A DNA stretch of 64,000 bases from Gammaproteobacteria bacterium (lineage in GTDB: Bacteria > Pseudomonadota > Gammaproteobacteria > Xanthomonadales > Wenzhouxiangellaceae). The translations under genes and the position numbers were made by a program. Positions 8,616-17,477 of the stretch are shown here, piece after piece (position 1 is the stretch's first letter; each line of letters opens with the position of its first letter). The notes under the pieces are model-generated. The model saw only the letters and a program-made list of their open reading frames with translations. It ran no database searches and was not told the DNA's origin. The stretch spans positions 28,258 through 92,257 of the forward strand of contig PWYW01000009.1 in the NCBI GenBank assembly GCA_003567685.1. The letters are read 5' to 3'.

Positions 8616-9904
8616 CGGGCCAGGCGAAGGCCGGAGAACTGCCAGCGGGCAGTGGCCGGCATGAAATTGCGATAGCTGGCGCGGATATGGTTCCGTGGCG
8701 TGACGCAGGATCCACCGCGCAGTACGTACTGGTCACTCATGAACTTGCCGTTGTATTCACCCACGGCACCGGCCGCCGGGGCAAAGCCCGGATACGGCGC
8801 GTACTCGCTGCGGGTCCATTCCCAGACATCCCCGAACAACTGGCCAAGCTGTCTTTCCTGTCGTGGGTGGCCAGCAGCCAGAGGATGAAATGCACCCGAC
8901 TCGAGAAAATTCCCGTGGTCGCCCGGCAACTGCTGGCTGGCGGCCCGCTCCCACTCGGCTTCAGTGGGCAGGCGGCCTCCGGCCCAACGGGCAAACGCTT
9001 CGGCTTCGTAAAAACTCAGATGACAGACCGGGCTGTCGGGGTCTATCGGCATTTCTCCGTGCAGGGTGAAAACGTGCCACTGGCCATCACGCTGGCGCCA
9101 GTACAGCGGCGCTTGCCAGTCGTTCTCCTGGATCGTTCGCCAGCCGGCAGACAGCCACAGCTCCGGGCGTCGATAGCCACCATCGTTGATGAAGTCCAGA
9201 TACTGGCGATTGCTGACCGGATGGCTAGCCAGTTCGAAGGGCTCCAGCCAGACCTTGTGACGCGGACTTTCGTTGTCGAAGGCAAAGCCCCCGCCAGAGT
9301 GCCCGATTTCCACCAGACCTCCCGCGAAGGCTTGCCAGCCCGCCGCCGTGTTCGCCAGCGATGCCGGCTTCCAGCCGGGTCGATAGGCCGGATTGAGCGG
9401 ATTGCGGGAAAACAGGTGTTTCAGATCGGTCAGGATCAATTCCTGATGCTGTTGCTCATGATGCAGACCAAGCTCGACCAGTTCGAGGGCCTCGTCCACC
9501 ATCCTTCCCGACTGAAGCAAGGTGAGCAGACGCTCATCAACGGACCGGCGGTAGGCCTTGACCGTTTCGAGGTCCGGCCGGGTAACCAGCCCGCGTTCCG
9601 GGCGGGGGTGCTTGTCCCCCACGCCTTCGTAGTAGGAATTGTAGAGCACGCGAAATGCCGGATCAAACGGTTTGAAATTCGGCTCGAAGGGTTCGAGCAG
9701 GAAGGTTTCAAAGAACCAGCTGGTGTGTGCCAGATGCCACTTGACCGGGCTGGCATCCGGCATGGACTGCACCACGCAATCCTCAGGCGAAAGCGGTTCG
9801 GCCAGCATCGTGGTCACCGATCGCACCTGCTCGAAGCGGTGCTCGATGGCGGCCTGCGAGTCGATGGTGTCCGGTGCGGCGCGGGCGTGATCAACGGAAC
9901 TCAT
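8612..9904 (-). CDS. egtB: Ergothioneine biosynthesis protein EgtB
   Basis: A 430-residue non-haem iron sulfoxide synthase. In the pathway it joins gamma-glutamylcysteine or cysteine to hercynine. The N-terminal DinB-like domain has KWHLAHTSWFFE (His60) and the HX3HXE iron motif at 149-155 (HEQQHQE). The C-terminal formylglycine-generating-enzyme-like domain shows GRLPTEAEWERAA, GDVWEWT, VLRGGSCVTPR and the closing ARWQFSGLRLAR, all usual for EgtB. GGAG lies 6 nt before the ATG. No EgtD methyltransferase is in this window, so the hercynine source must be encoded elsewhere. The selenoneine enzyme SenA is a relative, but no senB or selD is nearby. Confidence 0.9.
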   Translation of the reverse strand: MSSVDHARAAPDTIDSQAAIEHRFEQVRSVTTMLAEPLSPEDCVVQSMPDASPVKWHLAHTSWFFETFLLEPFEPNFKPFDPAFRVLYNSYYEGVGDKHPRPERGLVTRPDLETVKAYRRSVDERLLTLLQSGRMVDEALELVELGLHHEQQHQELILTDLKHLFSRNPLNPAYRPGWKPASLANTAAGWQAFAGGLVEIGHSGGGFAFDNESPRHKVWLEPFELASHPVSNRQYLDFINDGGYRRPELWLSAGWRTIQENDWQAPLYWRQRDGQWHVFTLHGEMPIDPDSPVCHLSFYEAEAFARWAGGRLPTEAEWERAASQQLPGDHGNFLESGAFHPLAAGHPRQERQLGQLFGDVWEWTRSEYAPYPGFAPAAGAVGEYNGKFMSDQYVLRGGSCVTPRNHIRASYRNFMPATARWQFSGLRLAR

Positions 9905-10078
9905 GGGTGCTCCTTGAGGCTTGTTGATGCCGGAATCGGGATATTGCTTGCAAGTCTAACAGCCGGCCTGTGGATCCGTCGCGGGCGGGGTCCAGACCGA
10001 TGCCCGACCCGCGCTCGGCATGGGCCATCATGACTGCGTTTTATACTGGCCGCTGAGCTCAGCGTCTGGAACAGTGCC

Positions 10079-10933
10079 ATGACTGATACCAATTACGAAC
10101 CGCCACGGATCTGGCAATGGGAAAAAGGCAACGGCGGGAAATTCGCCAATATCAACCGGCCGACAGCCGGCGCCCAGCACGATACCGCCCTGCCGCGCGG
10201 TGAGCATGCCCTGCAGCTCTACTCACTGGCCACACCCAACGGCCAGAAAGTGACCATTTTGCTGGAGGAGTTGTTGGCACTCGGCATCGACTCGGCCGAC
10301 TATGATGCCTGGGTGATTGATATTGGTGAGGGCGAGCAATTTGGCTCGGACTTTGTCGCCGCCAATCCCAATTCCAAGATTCCGGCCCTAGTGGATTACA
10401 GCTCAACGCCCCCGCAGCGGGTGTTCGAGTCTGGCGCCATTCTGCTTTACCTGGCCGAAAAACACCGGCATTTCTTGCCGACGGCTCCTGCCGCACGCAC
10501 TGAATGCCTGAACTGGCTGTTCTGGCAGATGGGTTCGGCGCCCCTGCTGGGCGGGGGCTTCGGCCACTTTTATGCCTATGCACCAACCAAGATCAAGTAC
10601 GCCATCGACCGCTACGCCATGGAGGCCAAGCGCCAGCTTGACGTGCTGGACCAGGCCCTGGCCGACCGGGAATGGATTGGCGGTAGCGACTACAGCATTG
10701 CCGACATAGCCATCTGGCCCTGGTATGGACAACTGGCCCTGGGGCGGCTTTATGAGGCCGCCGAATTCCTGCAGGTCGAGGAGTATCGCCACGTTCAGCG
10801 CTGGGCCCAAGCCATTGACCAGCGCCCGGCCGTTCAACGCGGAATCATCGTCAACAAGGTGTGGGGCGATGAAAACCGCCAACTGGCCAATCGCCATTCA
10901 GCGGCGGATATTGACAAAGTGCTGGCGGGCTGA
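10079..10933 (+). CDS. yghU: Glutathione S-transferase, YghU type
   Basis: A 284-residue cytosolic GST of the Nu class, close to the 288 residues of E. coli YghU. It has the family N-terminal extension (PPRIWQWEKGNGGKFANINR), then the thioredoxin-like domain (about 42-130, with LATPNGQKVTILLEE and NSKIPALVD) and an all-helical C-terminal domain with YSIADIAIWPWYG. These enzymes bind two glutathiones and show disulfide-bond reductase activity. It is divergent from egtB across 174 bp and ends 4 bp from a convergent transporter gene. A thiol-redox link to egtB is conceivable but unproven. Confidence 0.9.
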   Translation: MTDTNYEPPRIWQWEKGNGGKFANINRPTAGAQHDTALPRGEHALQLYSLATPNGQKVTILLEELLALGIDSADYDAWVIDIGEGEQFGSDFVAANPNSKIPALVDYSSTPPQRVFESGAILLYLAEKHRHFLPTAPAARTECLNWLFWQMGSAPLLGGGFGHFYAYAPTKIKYAIDRYAMEAKRQLDVLDQALADREWIGGSDYSIADIAIWPWYGQLALGRLYEAAEFLQVEEYRHVQRWAQAIDQRPAVQRGIIVNKVWGDENRQLANRHSAADIDKVLAG

Positions 10934-10937
10934 ATAG

Positions 10938-11825
10938 TCAGCCGGCCCGACGCGCCAGGCCGACCACCGCCAACAAGACCACGGCGAAGCCCAGCCACTG
11001 CAGGGCTTCCAGCCGCAGCCCCAACAAGGTGGTTTCGGCAAGCAGGGTCAACAGCGGCGCCAGGGCAATCAGGCTTGCCGCAATCGAGGCAAAGGCGCGC
11101 TGAAACACCTGATAAAGCGCGATGGCAAACAGGCCCATGCTCAGCCCCGACAACGACGTCCACACCCAGGCCATTGCCGGTAATTCCGACAGGCCAGGCA
11201 GGACCCGCGGCAACAGCACCAGCAGAATCAACAGCCCGCCGAGGGCACGGCCCGCGGCCACCACTTCGGGCGTGGCCTGTTTGAGCGACCGCTTGGCGAT
11301 CACGTCCGACAGGCCGATCAACGGCAGGGTGGCCAACAATAACCAGAACGGCCAGCCGGTCAGGCTGATGCCGTTGTTCTGGCTCAAGTCGACATTCATC
11401 AGCACCAGGCCAGTACAAACCAGGACAATCCAGCCGTAGGCGACCAGCGACAACCGCTCGCCAAGCAGCCAGCGTGCCGCCAGGGCCGTCGCCACCGGAT
11501 AGGCAGACTGGAACAGCGCGCGATTGGAGGCCGTGGTCTCGGTAAGGGCGAGAATGCCAAACAAGGGCACGAGACCCGAACCCATGGCACCCACCAGCAG
11601 GATGGCCAGCCACTCGGCCCGAGTAAGCTGGCGCAGTTCGCCACCCTGCCCTCGGAATAGCAGCCAGCCGAATACCACGCAGGCCGCGATAATCGCGGTC
11701 GACAGGGCAACGGTTGAGGGACCGGCGCCGGCGTTCAGGGCCAGTTTCTTGACCAGCGGTGCCGCCCCCAGGCCAAGCACTGCAACGGCCAGCCAGCCCC
11801 AGATTGACATCGGTCGGGTGGACAT
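10938..11825 (-). CDS. EamA/DMT family transporter (second of the pair)
   Basis: A 295-residue, ten-helix drug/metabolite transporter with two EamA repeats (about 5-140 and 150-290). The second repeat opens with SLTGWPFWLLLATLPLIG. Family members export amino acids or small metabolites across the inner membrane. AAGGA lies 8 nt before the ATG. It is the third gene of a compact minus-strand operon, 12 bp after another EamA transporter, which itself abuts an ATP-grasp ligase gene. The substrate is probably related to the ligase product, an inference from context only. Confidence 0.87.
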   Translation of the reverse strand: MSTRPMSIWGWLAVAVLGLGAAPLVKKLALNAGAGPSTVALSTAIIAACVVFGWLLFRGQGGELRQLTRAEWLAILLVGAMGSGLVPLFGILALTETTASNRALFQSAYPVATALAARWLLGERLSLVAYGWIVLVCTGLVLMNVDLSQNNGISLTGWPFWLLLATLPLIGLSDVIAKRSLKQATPEVVAAGRALGGLLILLVLLPRVLPGLSELPAMAWVWTSLSGLSMGLFAIALYQVFQRAFASIAASLIALAPLLTLLAETTLLGLRLEALQWLGFAVVLLAVVGLARRAG

Positions 11826-11837
11826 CGGAAAAATCCT

Positions 11838-12701
11838 TTATTGCGCTCGCAGATCAGACGCAGCAGAGCGGCGCCAAGGTGAAATTACCAGCAAGATGCC
11901 GCCGAGAATCGCCAGGCCAGCCAACAACAAGCGGCCGCTTAACGCCTCACCCAGCAACAGAACCGCCAGTACGGCGGTGATGACGGGAACCAACAGCTGG
12001 GCCACGGCAGCCGTGGCGCGACGGATTCGCGCCAGTGCGGCATACCAGACGGCATAGCCCAGGCCCGATGCCAGGGCACCTGAGGCGACGGCTAGCCAGA
12101 AACCGGCGACATCCCACCGAAGTCGAGGCCAGAAAATCGCCAACAGCGGCAGGACCAGCAAACTGGCCAGCAGGAAGTTTCCGCAGTTGGCTCGCAGCGG
12201 CTCGCCACTGGCAGCGCCGCGCAGGGTGTAAACCGCCCAGGCCACCCCGGCGATCACCATAGCAACGGCCGGCATCAGGGGCGGCTGCTGCAGGCCCGGC
12301 AACAGCAGCCAGACCAGCCCGCCCGCCGCCAGTAAAAAGCCCAGCCAGCTTGAGCGATCAAAGCGCTCCCCCCGGTTGAGGGCCCAGGCCAACATGCTGA
12401 GCTGCACGGCACCGAACAGCAACAGCGCACCGGTCGCAGCCCCCAGCGCCAGGTAGGCCCAGGAAAAGCCCAGTGCATACGCCAGAAGGGCCAGCGACGA
12501 GGCCAGCGAGAACCTACCCGGAGCAGACCGCGCTCGCCAGGCGACGATCACGGCCAGCATGACGGCTCCACTGCAAAGCCTGATCACGGTGAAACTGACC
12601 GGATCAATGGCCGTTGCGGTCAGCGCCTGACGGGCCAACAGCGAGTTGGCGGCAAAGGCCATCAGGGCCAGAGCGGTCAGTGCGGCAGCCGTCAGGCGCA
12701 T
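11838..12701 (-). CDS. EamA/DMT family transporter (first of the pair)
   Basis: A 287-residue transporter with ten predicted helices in two EamA repeats, opening LTALALMAFAANSLLARQAL and ending with a short basic tail. The ATG starts at the base after the upstream ATP-grasp gene's stop codon (no gap), implying translational coupling. It differs in sequence from the EamA protein downstream, so the pair is not a recent duplication. The two could act separately or as a heteromer, as some small multidrug-resistance pairs do, though those are much smaller proteins. Confidence 0.87.
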   Translation of the reverse strand: MRLTAAALTALALMAFAANSLLARQALTATAIDPVSFTVIRLCSGAVMLAVIVAWRARSAPGRFSLASSLALLAYALGFSWAYLALGAATGALLLFGAVQLSMLAWALNRGERFDRSSWLGFLLAAGGLVWLLLPGLQQPPLMPAVAMVIAGVAWAVYTLRGAASGEPLRANCGNFLLASLLVLPLLAIFWPRLRWDVAGFWLAVASGALASGLGYAVWYAALARIRRATAAVAQLLVPVITAVLAVLLLGEALSGRLLLAGLAILGGILLVISPWRRSAASDLRAQ

Positions 12702-13694
12702 TCAGTGAGCCAGCTGGTTGGCCAGGAAGCGCGCCAGCTGCTCGTAGGCTCGCTGTGTGCCGCCGGCTTCCATCTCGGCCTGCTGGTTGTAGTTGGTGTT
12801 GGTATTGATGTCGTAGACGTAACGATGGCCCTGCGAGTCTTCGACAAACTCAGCCGCACCAACGCGAATGTCATTGGCCTTGAAGCAAGCGGTCAGGGCA
12901 TCGACCAGGGCGGCATCGCGGAAATCCCGATCGATTCGGAAACGGCCCGGCGCTTGGCTGGCCGCCGGGCCGGTCGGGCAAAAGGCCGACTCCTCAACGG
13001 CACAGCCATCCGCCGGACACAATTCAAAACCACCGGTGGCATCCACCTGAACCGCGTAGATGAACTCCCCGCCAATGAATTCAAGCCGGGTGATATGGCC
13101 CGAGACCGGTTGAATGTAGCGTTGCACCAGCGTGATGCCATCGGGCGAAAAGGCTTCTGGCGTGGCGCTCTCCAACCAGCGCTCCAAGGCATCGGGACTG
13201 TCGAACAGTTGCACACCCAGGCCTTTTCCACCGCGATTGGGCTTGATGATGAAGCGCTCGGCCGCCAGCGCGCGAGCGGCCGAAAGAATCGCCTCGGGAC
13301 CGGCGGCGACCAGCGTTTCCGGCGTCCGAATACCATGGGCGGCCAGCGTCAGGGCCTGCTCGGCCTTGCGCACTTCCAGGTGCAGGGCTTGCGGTCCATT
13401 GACCACCACCCGGCCATGAGCCTTCAACCAGGCCAGCAGCGGCTCACACAGCTCCACCGAAAAACGATGGTCACGGGTGTGCGAGGAGGCGCTCATGCGG
13501 TTATAGAACACGCCTTCAGGCGGTTCGGCGGTCAGTGAGAACAAGCCCTGGTGGATGAACCAGTTTTGCCAGGGTGTACCCTGAGCATCCAACGCCGCTT
13601 GCAAAGGCGCCAGCCATTCGGCGTTTTCGTGAATGACGTACACGGCAGGGCCGGCAGAGACCGGCATCGATAACAACGAGGAAGATGGGTGCAT
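12702..13694 (-). CDS. ATP-grasp (RimK-like) ligase
   Basis: About 330 residues. The ATP-grasp fold is shown by FIIKPNRGGKGLGVQLF (nucleotide-binding lysine and glycine loop), TLVQRYIQP (adenine-contacting strand), ITRLEFIGGEFIYA and the metal-binding YDINTNTNYN near the C-terminus. The family joins a carboxylate to an amine or thiol with ATP, as in glutamate ligases and peptide-like metabolite synthesis. Substrate unknown. I chose the ATG at 13694; a TTG four codons earlier is possible and neither has a clear ribosome site. It heads an operon with two EamA exporters. Confidence 0.85.
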   Translation of the reverse strand: MHPSSSLLSMPVSAGPAVYVIHENAEWLAPLQAALDAQGTPWQNWFIHQGLFSLTAEPPEGVFYNRMSASSHTRDHRFSVELCEPLLAWLKAHGRVVVNGPQALHLEVRKAEQALTLAAHGIRTPETLVAAGPEAILSAARALAAERFIIKPNRGGKGLGVQLFDSPDALERWLESATPEAFSPDGITLVQRYIQPVSGHITRLEFIGGEFIYAVQVDATGGFELCPADGCAVEESAFCPTGPAASQAPGRFRIDRDFRDAALVDALTACFKANDIRVGAAEFVEDSQGHRYVYDINTNTNYNQQAEMEAGGTQRAYEQLARFLANQLAH

Positions 13695-13783
13695 GATAGA
13701 CGTCAAGCCTTAAACCGGGAAGTATGAACGACCCTGGCGATTGACGAGTCAAAGAGCCCGATCAACCAGCATGGACCAAGCCG

Positions 13784-14278
13784 ATGGGATGGATTGCACG
13801 AAAGGCCGATAACCTGGGCAGTGCCTGTTGCGGGGCCGGTGGCGGCATGGGGCTGTCGCAAGCGCCAGCCTTTACCCAGGCCTATCTGCAGCGCTTGGGC
13901 GGCCACCTCGATGAGGCTCGGCGCACCCTCAGACAAGTGGAGTCCGGTGAACTGCTGGGCTACCTGAGCCCGCCGGAACGCGCCCAGGCAGTGGGCCAGT
14001 TCAACGAACGCGTCATCGAGCTCGATCAGGCCTATCGTTCCATCAGTGAAGCCACGCCCCTGATGCAGCCGCTGATGACTTTGCGATATGCCGACAGCGA
14101 AATCGCCGCGCGCGCCTGGGAGTCCTTCACCCCGGCCATACCGATTGATCCGCCATCCCTGATTTACACCGGGGTCGGCGTGGTCGTCGCACTGCTGGTT
14201 TACGAACTGATCAAATCACCGGCCGCCCTGTTTGGCGGCCGGCGAAACGAAAAGGTGCAGCGGAACAGTAACCGCTAA
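13784..14278 (+). CDS. DUF2937 family membrane protein
   Basis: A 164-residue protein of the DUF2937 family, recognised by [25 protein letters not shown] near the N-terminus, a central helical soluble domain and a C-terminal hydrophobic helix (about 130-148, [19 protein letters not shown]). The usual N-terminal hydrophobic segment is weak here. Function is unknown. Its TAA overlaps the TAG of the convergent pgk gene by 4 nt, so no terminator separates the two and their transcripts must overlap. It is divergent from the ATP-grasp operon. Confidence 0.85.
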   Translation: MGWIARKADNLGSACCGAGGGMGLSQAPAFTQAYLQRLGGHLDEARRTLRQVESGELLGYLSPPERAQAVGQFNERVIELDQAYRSISEATPLMQPLMTLRYADSEIAARAWESFTPAIPIDPPSLIYTGVGVVVALLVYELIKSPAALFGGRRNEKVQRNSNR

Positions 14279-15444
14279 GCCGCCTTGGCCCGGAGCGCGG
14301 CCAGTGCCGGCAGTGTCTTGCCTTCGACGTATTCCAGGAAGGCACCGCCGGCAGTGGAAATGTAATCGACCCGATCGGCCACCTTGAATTTTTCAATCGC
14401 AGCGATGGTGTCGCCACCGCCCGCCAGGGTGAAGCCCTGACAATCAGCCACTGCGCGAGCCAGGGCCCGGGTGCCGGTCTGAAAGGCATCGAACTCGAAC
14501 ACGCCCAGGGGGCCGTTCCAGAGCACCGTGCCCGCCTGGCGCACAATATCCGTCAGACGAGCCGTGGTTTCCGGGCCAACATCAAGAATCATTTCGTCCT
14601 GATGGACGCGCTGGACGTCGCGGAGGCTCGGGTGAGCGTCCTGATGAAAGCGCTCGGCAGTGATCACATCGGTCGGCAGGGGAATCGCCGCGCCCTTGGC
14701 TTCGGCCTGGCGCATCAACTCGCGCGCCGTCTCGACCAGATCGGGCTCGTGCAAGGAGGCACCAACCGGATGACCGGCAGCCGCCAGGAAGGTATTGGCA
14801 ATACCGCCGCCCACGATCAACTGGTCGACCTTGTCGATCAGGGCTTCCAGAACGGTGAGCTTGCTCGATACCTTGGCGCCGCCAACGATGGCCACCAGCG
14901 GGCGCGCCGGGTCAGCCAGGGCCTTGTCGAGTGCCTTGACCTCAGCGGCCAGCAAGGGCCCCGCGCAGGCGGCCCGGGCATGCCGGATCACGCCCTCGGT
15001 CGAGGCCTGGGCCCGATGGGCGGTCGCGAAGGCGTCCATCACGACCAGATCGCACAACGCCGCCATTTTTTTCGCCAGTGCCTCGTCATTGGCCTTTTCA
15101 CCGTTGAGAAAACGCACGTTCTCCAGCAGCACCAGATGGCCCGGCGAGACGGATACGCCGTCAATCCAGTCGCTGACCAGCTCGACCGGCCGGCCCAGCA
15201 GTTCGGTCAGACGTTCAGCCACCGGCTTCAGCGAAAAGGCCGCTTCGGGCTGGCCTTCGGTGGGCCGGCCAAGATGCGACATCACCATGACAGCTGCACC
15301 GGCATCCAGGGCCTGGCGGAAGGTTGGCAGCGAGGCCTGGATGCGGGCATCGCTGGTCACCTGGCCGTCGCGGATCGGCACGTTCAGGTCAGCACGAATC
15401 AGCACGCGCTGGCCCTTGAGTTCGAACTGGTCAAGCGTTTTCAT
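14275..15444 (-). CDS. pgk: Phosphoglycerate kinase
   Basis: Glycolytic and gluconeogenic kinase interconverting 1,3-bisphosphoglycerate and 3-phosphoglycerate. 389 residues, the usual length. [12 protein letters not shown] near the start is the PGK signature; [34 protein letters not shown] and the nucleotide-binding [12 protein letters not shown] follow in order. I placed the start at the ATG of MKTLDQF rather than eight codons upstream, because the family begins there. It lies downstream of gap on the same strand across a 175-bp gap containing a hairpin repeat. Confidence 0.97.
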   Translation of the reverse strand: MKTLDQFELKGQRVLIRADLNVPIRDGQVTSDARIQASLPTFRQALDAGAAVMVMSHLGRPTEGQPEAAFSLKPVAERLTELLGRPVELVSDWIDGVSVSPGHLVLLENVRFLNGEKANDEALAKKMAALCDLVVMDAFATAHRAQASTEGVIRHARAACAGPLLAAEVKALDKALADPARPLVAIVGGAKVSSKLTVLEALIDKVDQLIVGGGIANTFLAAAGHPVGASLHEPDLVETARELMRQAEAKGAAIPLPTDVITAERFHQDAHPSLRDVQRVHQDEMILDVGPETTARLTDIVRQAGTVLWNGPLGVFEFDAFQTGTRALARAVADCQGFTLAGGGDTIAAIEKFKVADRVDYISTAGGAFLEYVEGKTLPALAALRAKAA

Positions 15445-15498
15445 GACATGTCCCGTGATTACGGTCAAAAACTCTGCCTACCAAGGAATTAAAACGGA

Positions 15499-15577
15499 CT
15501 AACCGCGAAGACGCAAAGAACGCCGAGAAAATTGACTGGCCTTCCATCCTTTGCGTTCTTCGCGCCTTTGCGGTTAG
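15499..15577. repeat. Intergenic inverted repeat, CGCAAAG/CGCGAAG family
   Basis: Two 25-nt arms (15499-15523 and 15553-15577) are complementary except for three transition differences, one of them a G-T pair. The left arm reads CTAACCGCGAAGACGCAAAG and on to 15523. The element lies between gap and pgk, which are read through it on the minus strand, so it will be present as a hairpin in a gap-pgk mRNA. Related CGAAG/CAAAG arms recur at 46690-46790, 47703-47740 and 55636-55829. Confidence 0.85.
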
Positions 15578-15619
15578 TGATTGTTTAAATCCCCAGCGTC
15601 GCCGCGCCCGTCAAATGCC

Positions 15620-16627
15620 TCAGGCCTTGGCCAGAACCGTTGCGGTGTCGAGCATGCGGTTGGAGAAGCCCCACTCGTTGTCGTACCAGCTCAGTACTTT
15701 GACCAGGCGGCCGCCGGAGACTTTGGTCAGCGAGGCATCAAAGACCGAGGAACGCGGGTCGTGGTTGAAGTCGACCGAGACCAGCGGGGCATCGTTGTAG
15801 CCCAGGATGCCCTTGAGTTCGCCTTCGCTGGCAGCCTTGACCACGCGGTTGACTTCTTCAACGGTGGTGTCGCGGCTGGCGATGAACGACAGATCCACCA
15901 CCGACACATTGATGGTGGGCACACGCATGGCAAAACCGTCGAGCTTGCCGTCGAGTTCCGGCAGCACCAGACCCACGGCAGCCGCGGCACCGGTCTTGGT
16001 CGGGATCTGGCTCATGGTGGCCGACCGCGCGCGACGCAGATCCGAGTGGTATACGTCGGTGAGCACCTGGTCGTTGGTGTAGGCATGAATGGTCGTCATC
16101 AAGCCCGATTCCAGGCCGATGGAGTCGTGCAGCGGCTTGACCAGCGGAGCCAGGCAGTTGGTGGTGCAAGAGGCGTTCGAGACCACGTCGTGCTCGGCCT
16201 TGATCACGTCATGGTTGACGCCGTAAACCACGGTCGGCAGATCCTTGCCCGCCGGGGCGGAAATCAGCACCTTGCGGGCGCCGGCCTTGAGGTGGGCCGA
16301 GGCCTTGTCCTTGCTGTTGAAAAAGCCGGTGCACTCCATCACGATATCGACGCCCATCTCGCCCCAGGGCAGTTGCGAGGGATCGCGCTGGGCCAGCACG
16401 CGGATGCGATCACCATTGACGATCAAGTGGTCACCATCGACCTGGACATCGCCGTTGAACTTGCCGTGGGCGGTGTCAAAACGGGTCAGGTGTGCGTTAG
16501 TTTCCGTGTCGCCCAGGTCATTGATCGCAACAATCTGGATATCGCCATTGCGGCCCGACTCATACAGCGCGCGCAGAATGTTCCGGCCGATGCGGCCATA
16601 ACCGTTGATCGCTACCTTGATCGTCAT
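15620..16627 (-). CDS. gap: Type I glyceraldehyde-3-phosphate dehydrogenase
   Basis: NAD(P)-dependent enzyme of glycolysis, forming 1,3-bisphosphoglycerate. 335 residues. The Rossmann opening [17 protein letters not shown], the catalytic Cys154 in [13 protein letters not shown], and [13 protein letters not shown] near the C-terminus are all present. A GGAGAG site 7 nt before the ATG at 16627 fixes the start; upstream in-frame codons are not family-like. pgk follows on the same strand, and tkt lies beyond a divergently oriented sigma/kinase module, suggesting an original tkt-gap-pgk order that was interrupted. Confidence 0.97.
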   Translation of the reverse strand: MTIKVAINGYGRIGRNILRALYESGRNGDIQIVAINDLGDTETNAHLTRFDTAHGKFNGDVQVDGDHLIVNGDRIRVLAQRDPSQLPWGEMGVDIVMECTGFFNSKDKASAHLKAGARKVLISAPAGKDLPTVVYGVNHDVIKAEHDVVSNASCTTNCLAPLVKPLHDSIGLESGLMTTIHAYTNDQVLTDVYHSDLRRARSATMSQIPTKTGAAAAVGLVLPELDGKLDGFAMRVPTINVSVVDLSFIASRDTTVEEVNRVVKAASEGELKGILGYNDAPLVSVDFNHDPRSSVFDASLTKVSGGRLVKVLSWYDNEWGFSNRMLDTATVLAKA

Positions 16628-16769
16628 TTCGAGACTCTCCATCCGGTGAGAAATAGGGTAACTTGCTATTGTAACGCCCTGCCGCGCCGCGAACCAGACG
16701 CCAGCCCGCGAACTGCCGGCGTTTCGATTTGGGTATAGTTGAAATCATCGAAACCTGCCGGCCAGACTC

Positions 16770-17360
16770 ATGGATGAAGTCAGCGACGGAGAAGTCACCC
16801 AGCTAATCGAAGAACTGCGCCAGGATCCCGACCAGTTCGAGCGGCTGATCCCGCTGATGTACAACGACCTGCGGCGAATTGGTCATAACCAGCGCGCGGC
16901 AGCCGGTTTCATCGCCGGACCGACCCTGCAAACCACCGCCCTGGTCAACGAGGCCTTCCTGAAGCTTCGCGGACGCCTTGACCAGGGCTGCGAGAACCGC
17001 CTCCACTTCCAGCGCCTGATGGCCAAGGTGATGCGCCAGCTGATCATCGACTACGCACGTCGACAGTTGGCCGAGAAGCGCGGAGGCTTGCAGGCACATG
17101 AAACACTTACCGAGGCTCACCATGCGGCCGACGACCAGGCCAGTCAGGATTCAGACTTCACCCTAGCGGTCGAAGAGGCGCTGAAAACGCTGGAAGCCGA
17201 CAACCCACGGCAGGCCGAGATCCTCGCCGCCACGCTCTATGCCGGCTATACCTCCAGGGAATTGGCCGACATCCTTGACTTGTCAGAGCGCACGATCAGG
17301 CGGGAGCTGCAAAAAGGACGCGCCTGGTTGATGATTGCGCTGGACGATGCTCGGCCCTGA
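16770..17360 (+). CDS. ECF-type RNA polymerase sigma factor (kinase-linked, ECF43-like)
   Basis: A 196-residue sigma factor with region 2 (about 10-95, including DLRRIGHNQRA and ALVNEAFLKLRG) and region 4 with the helix-turn-helix YTSRELADILDLSERTIRRE (about 160-179). The LxTTALVNEAFLKL block is typical of the ECF subgroup encoded beside Ser/Thr kinases in Xanthomonadales (EcfK/PknS-like). Two transmembrane kinases follow on the same strand and no anti-sigma gene is visible, so activation by phosphorylation is the likely control. The gene is divergent from gap. Confidence 0.88.
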   Translation: MDEVSDGEVTQLIEELRQDPDQFERLIPLMYNDLRRIGHNQRAAAGFIAGPTLQTTALVNEAFLKLRGRLDQGCENRLHFQRLMAKVMRQLIIDYARRQLAEKRGGLQAHETLTEAHHAADDQASQDSDFTLAVEEALKTLEADNPRQAEILAATLYAGYTSRELADILDLSERTIRRELQKGRAWLMIALDDARP

Positions 17361-17477
17361 GCTGCCGATGAAAACGTTCTCCATGGCCTTGGTGATCGGT
17401 CGCTCGGCAGAGTCGCAGCCGGGCGTTTCAGACGGGCTCAGACTTGAATGTTCCACCCTCGGGAAAGGACGATAAGC

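Noticed and set aside
14275..14278. Overlap of the DUF2937 and pgk stop codons as a possible assembly error
   Set aside because: Both proteins end at plausible family lengths, so a 4-nt convergent overlap is real and not unusual.
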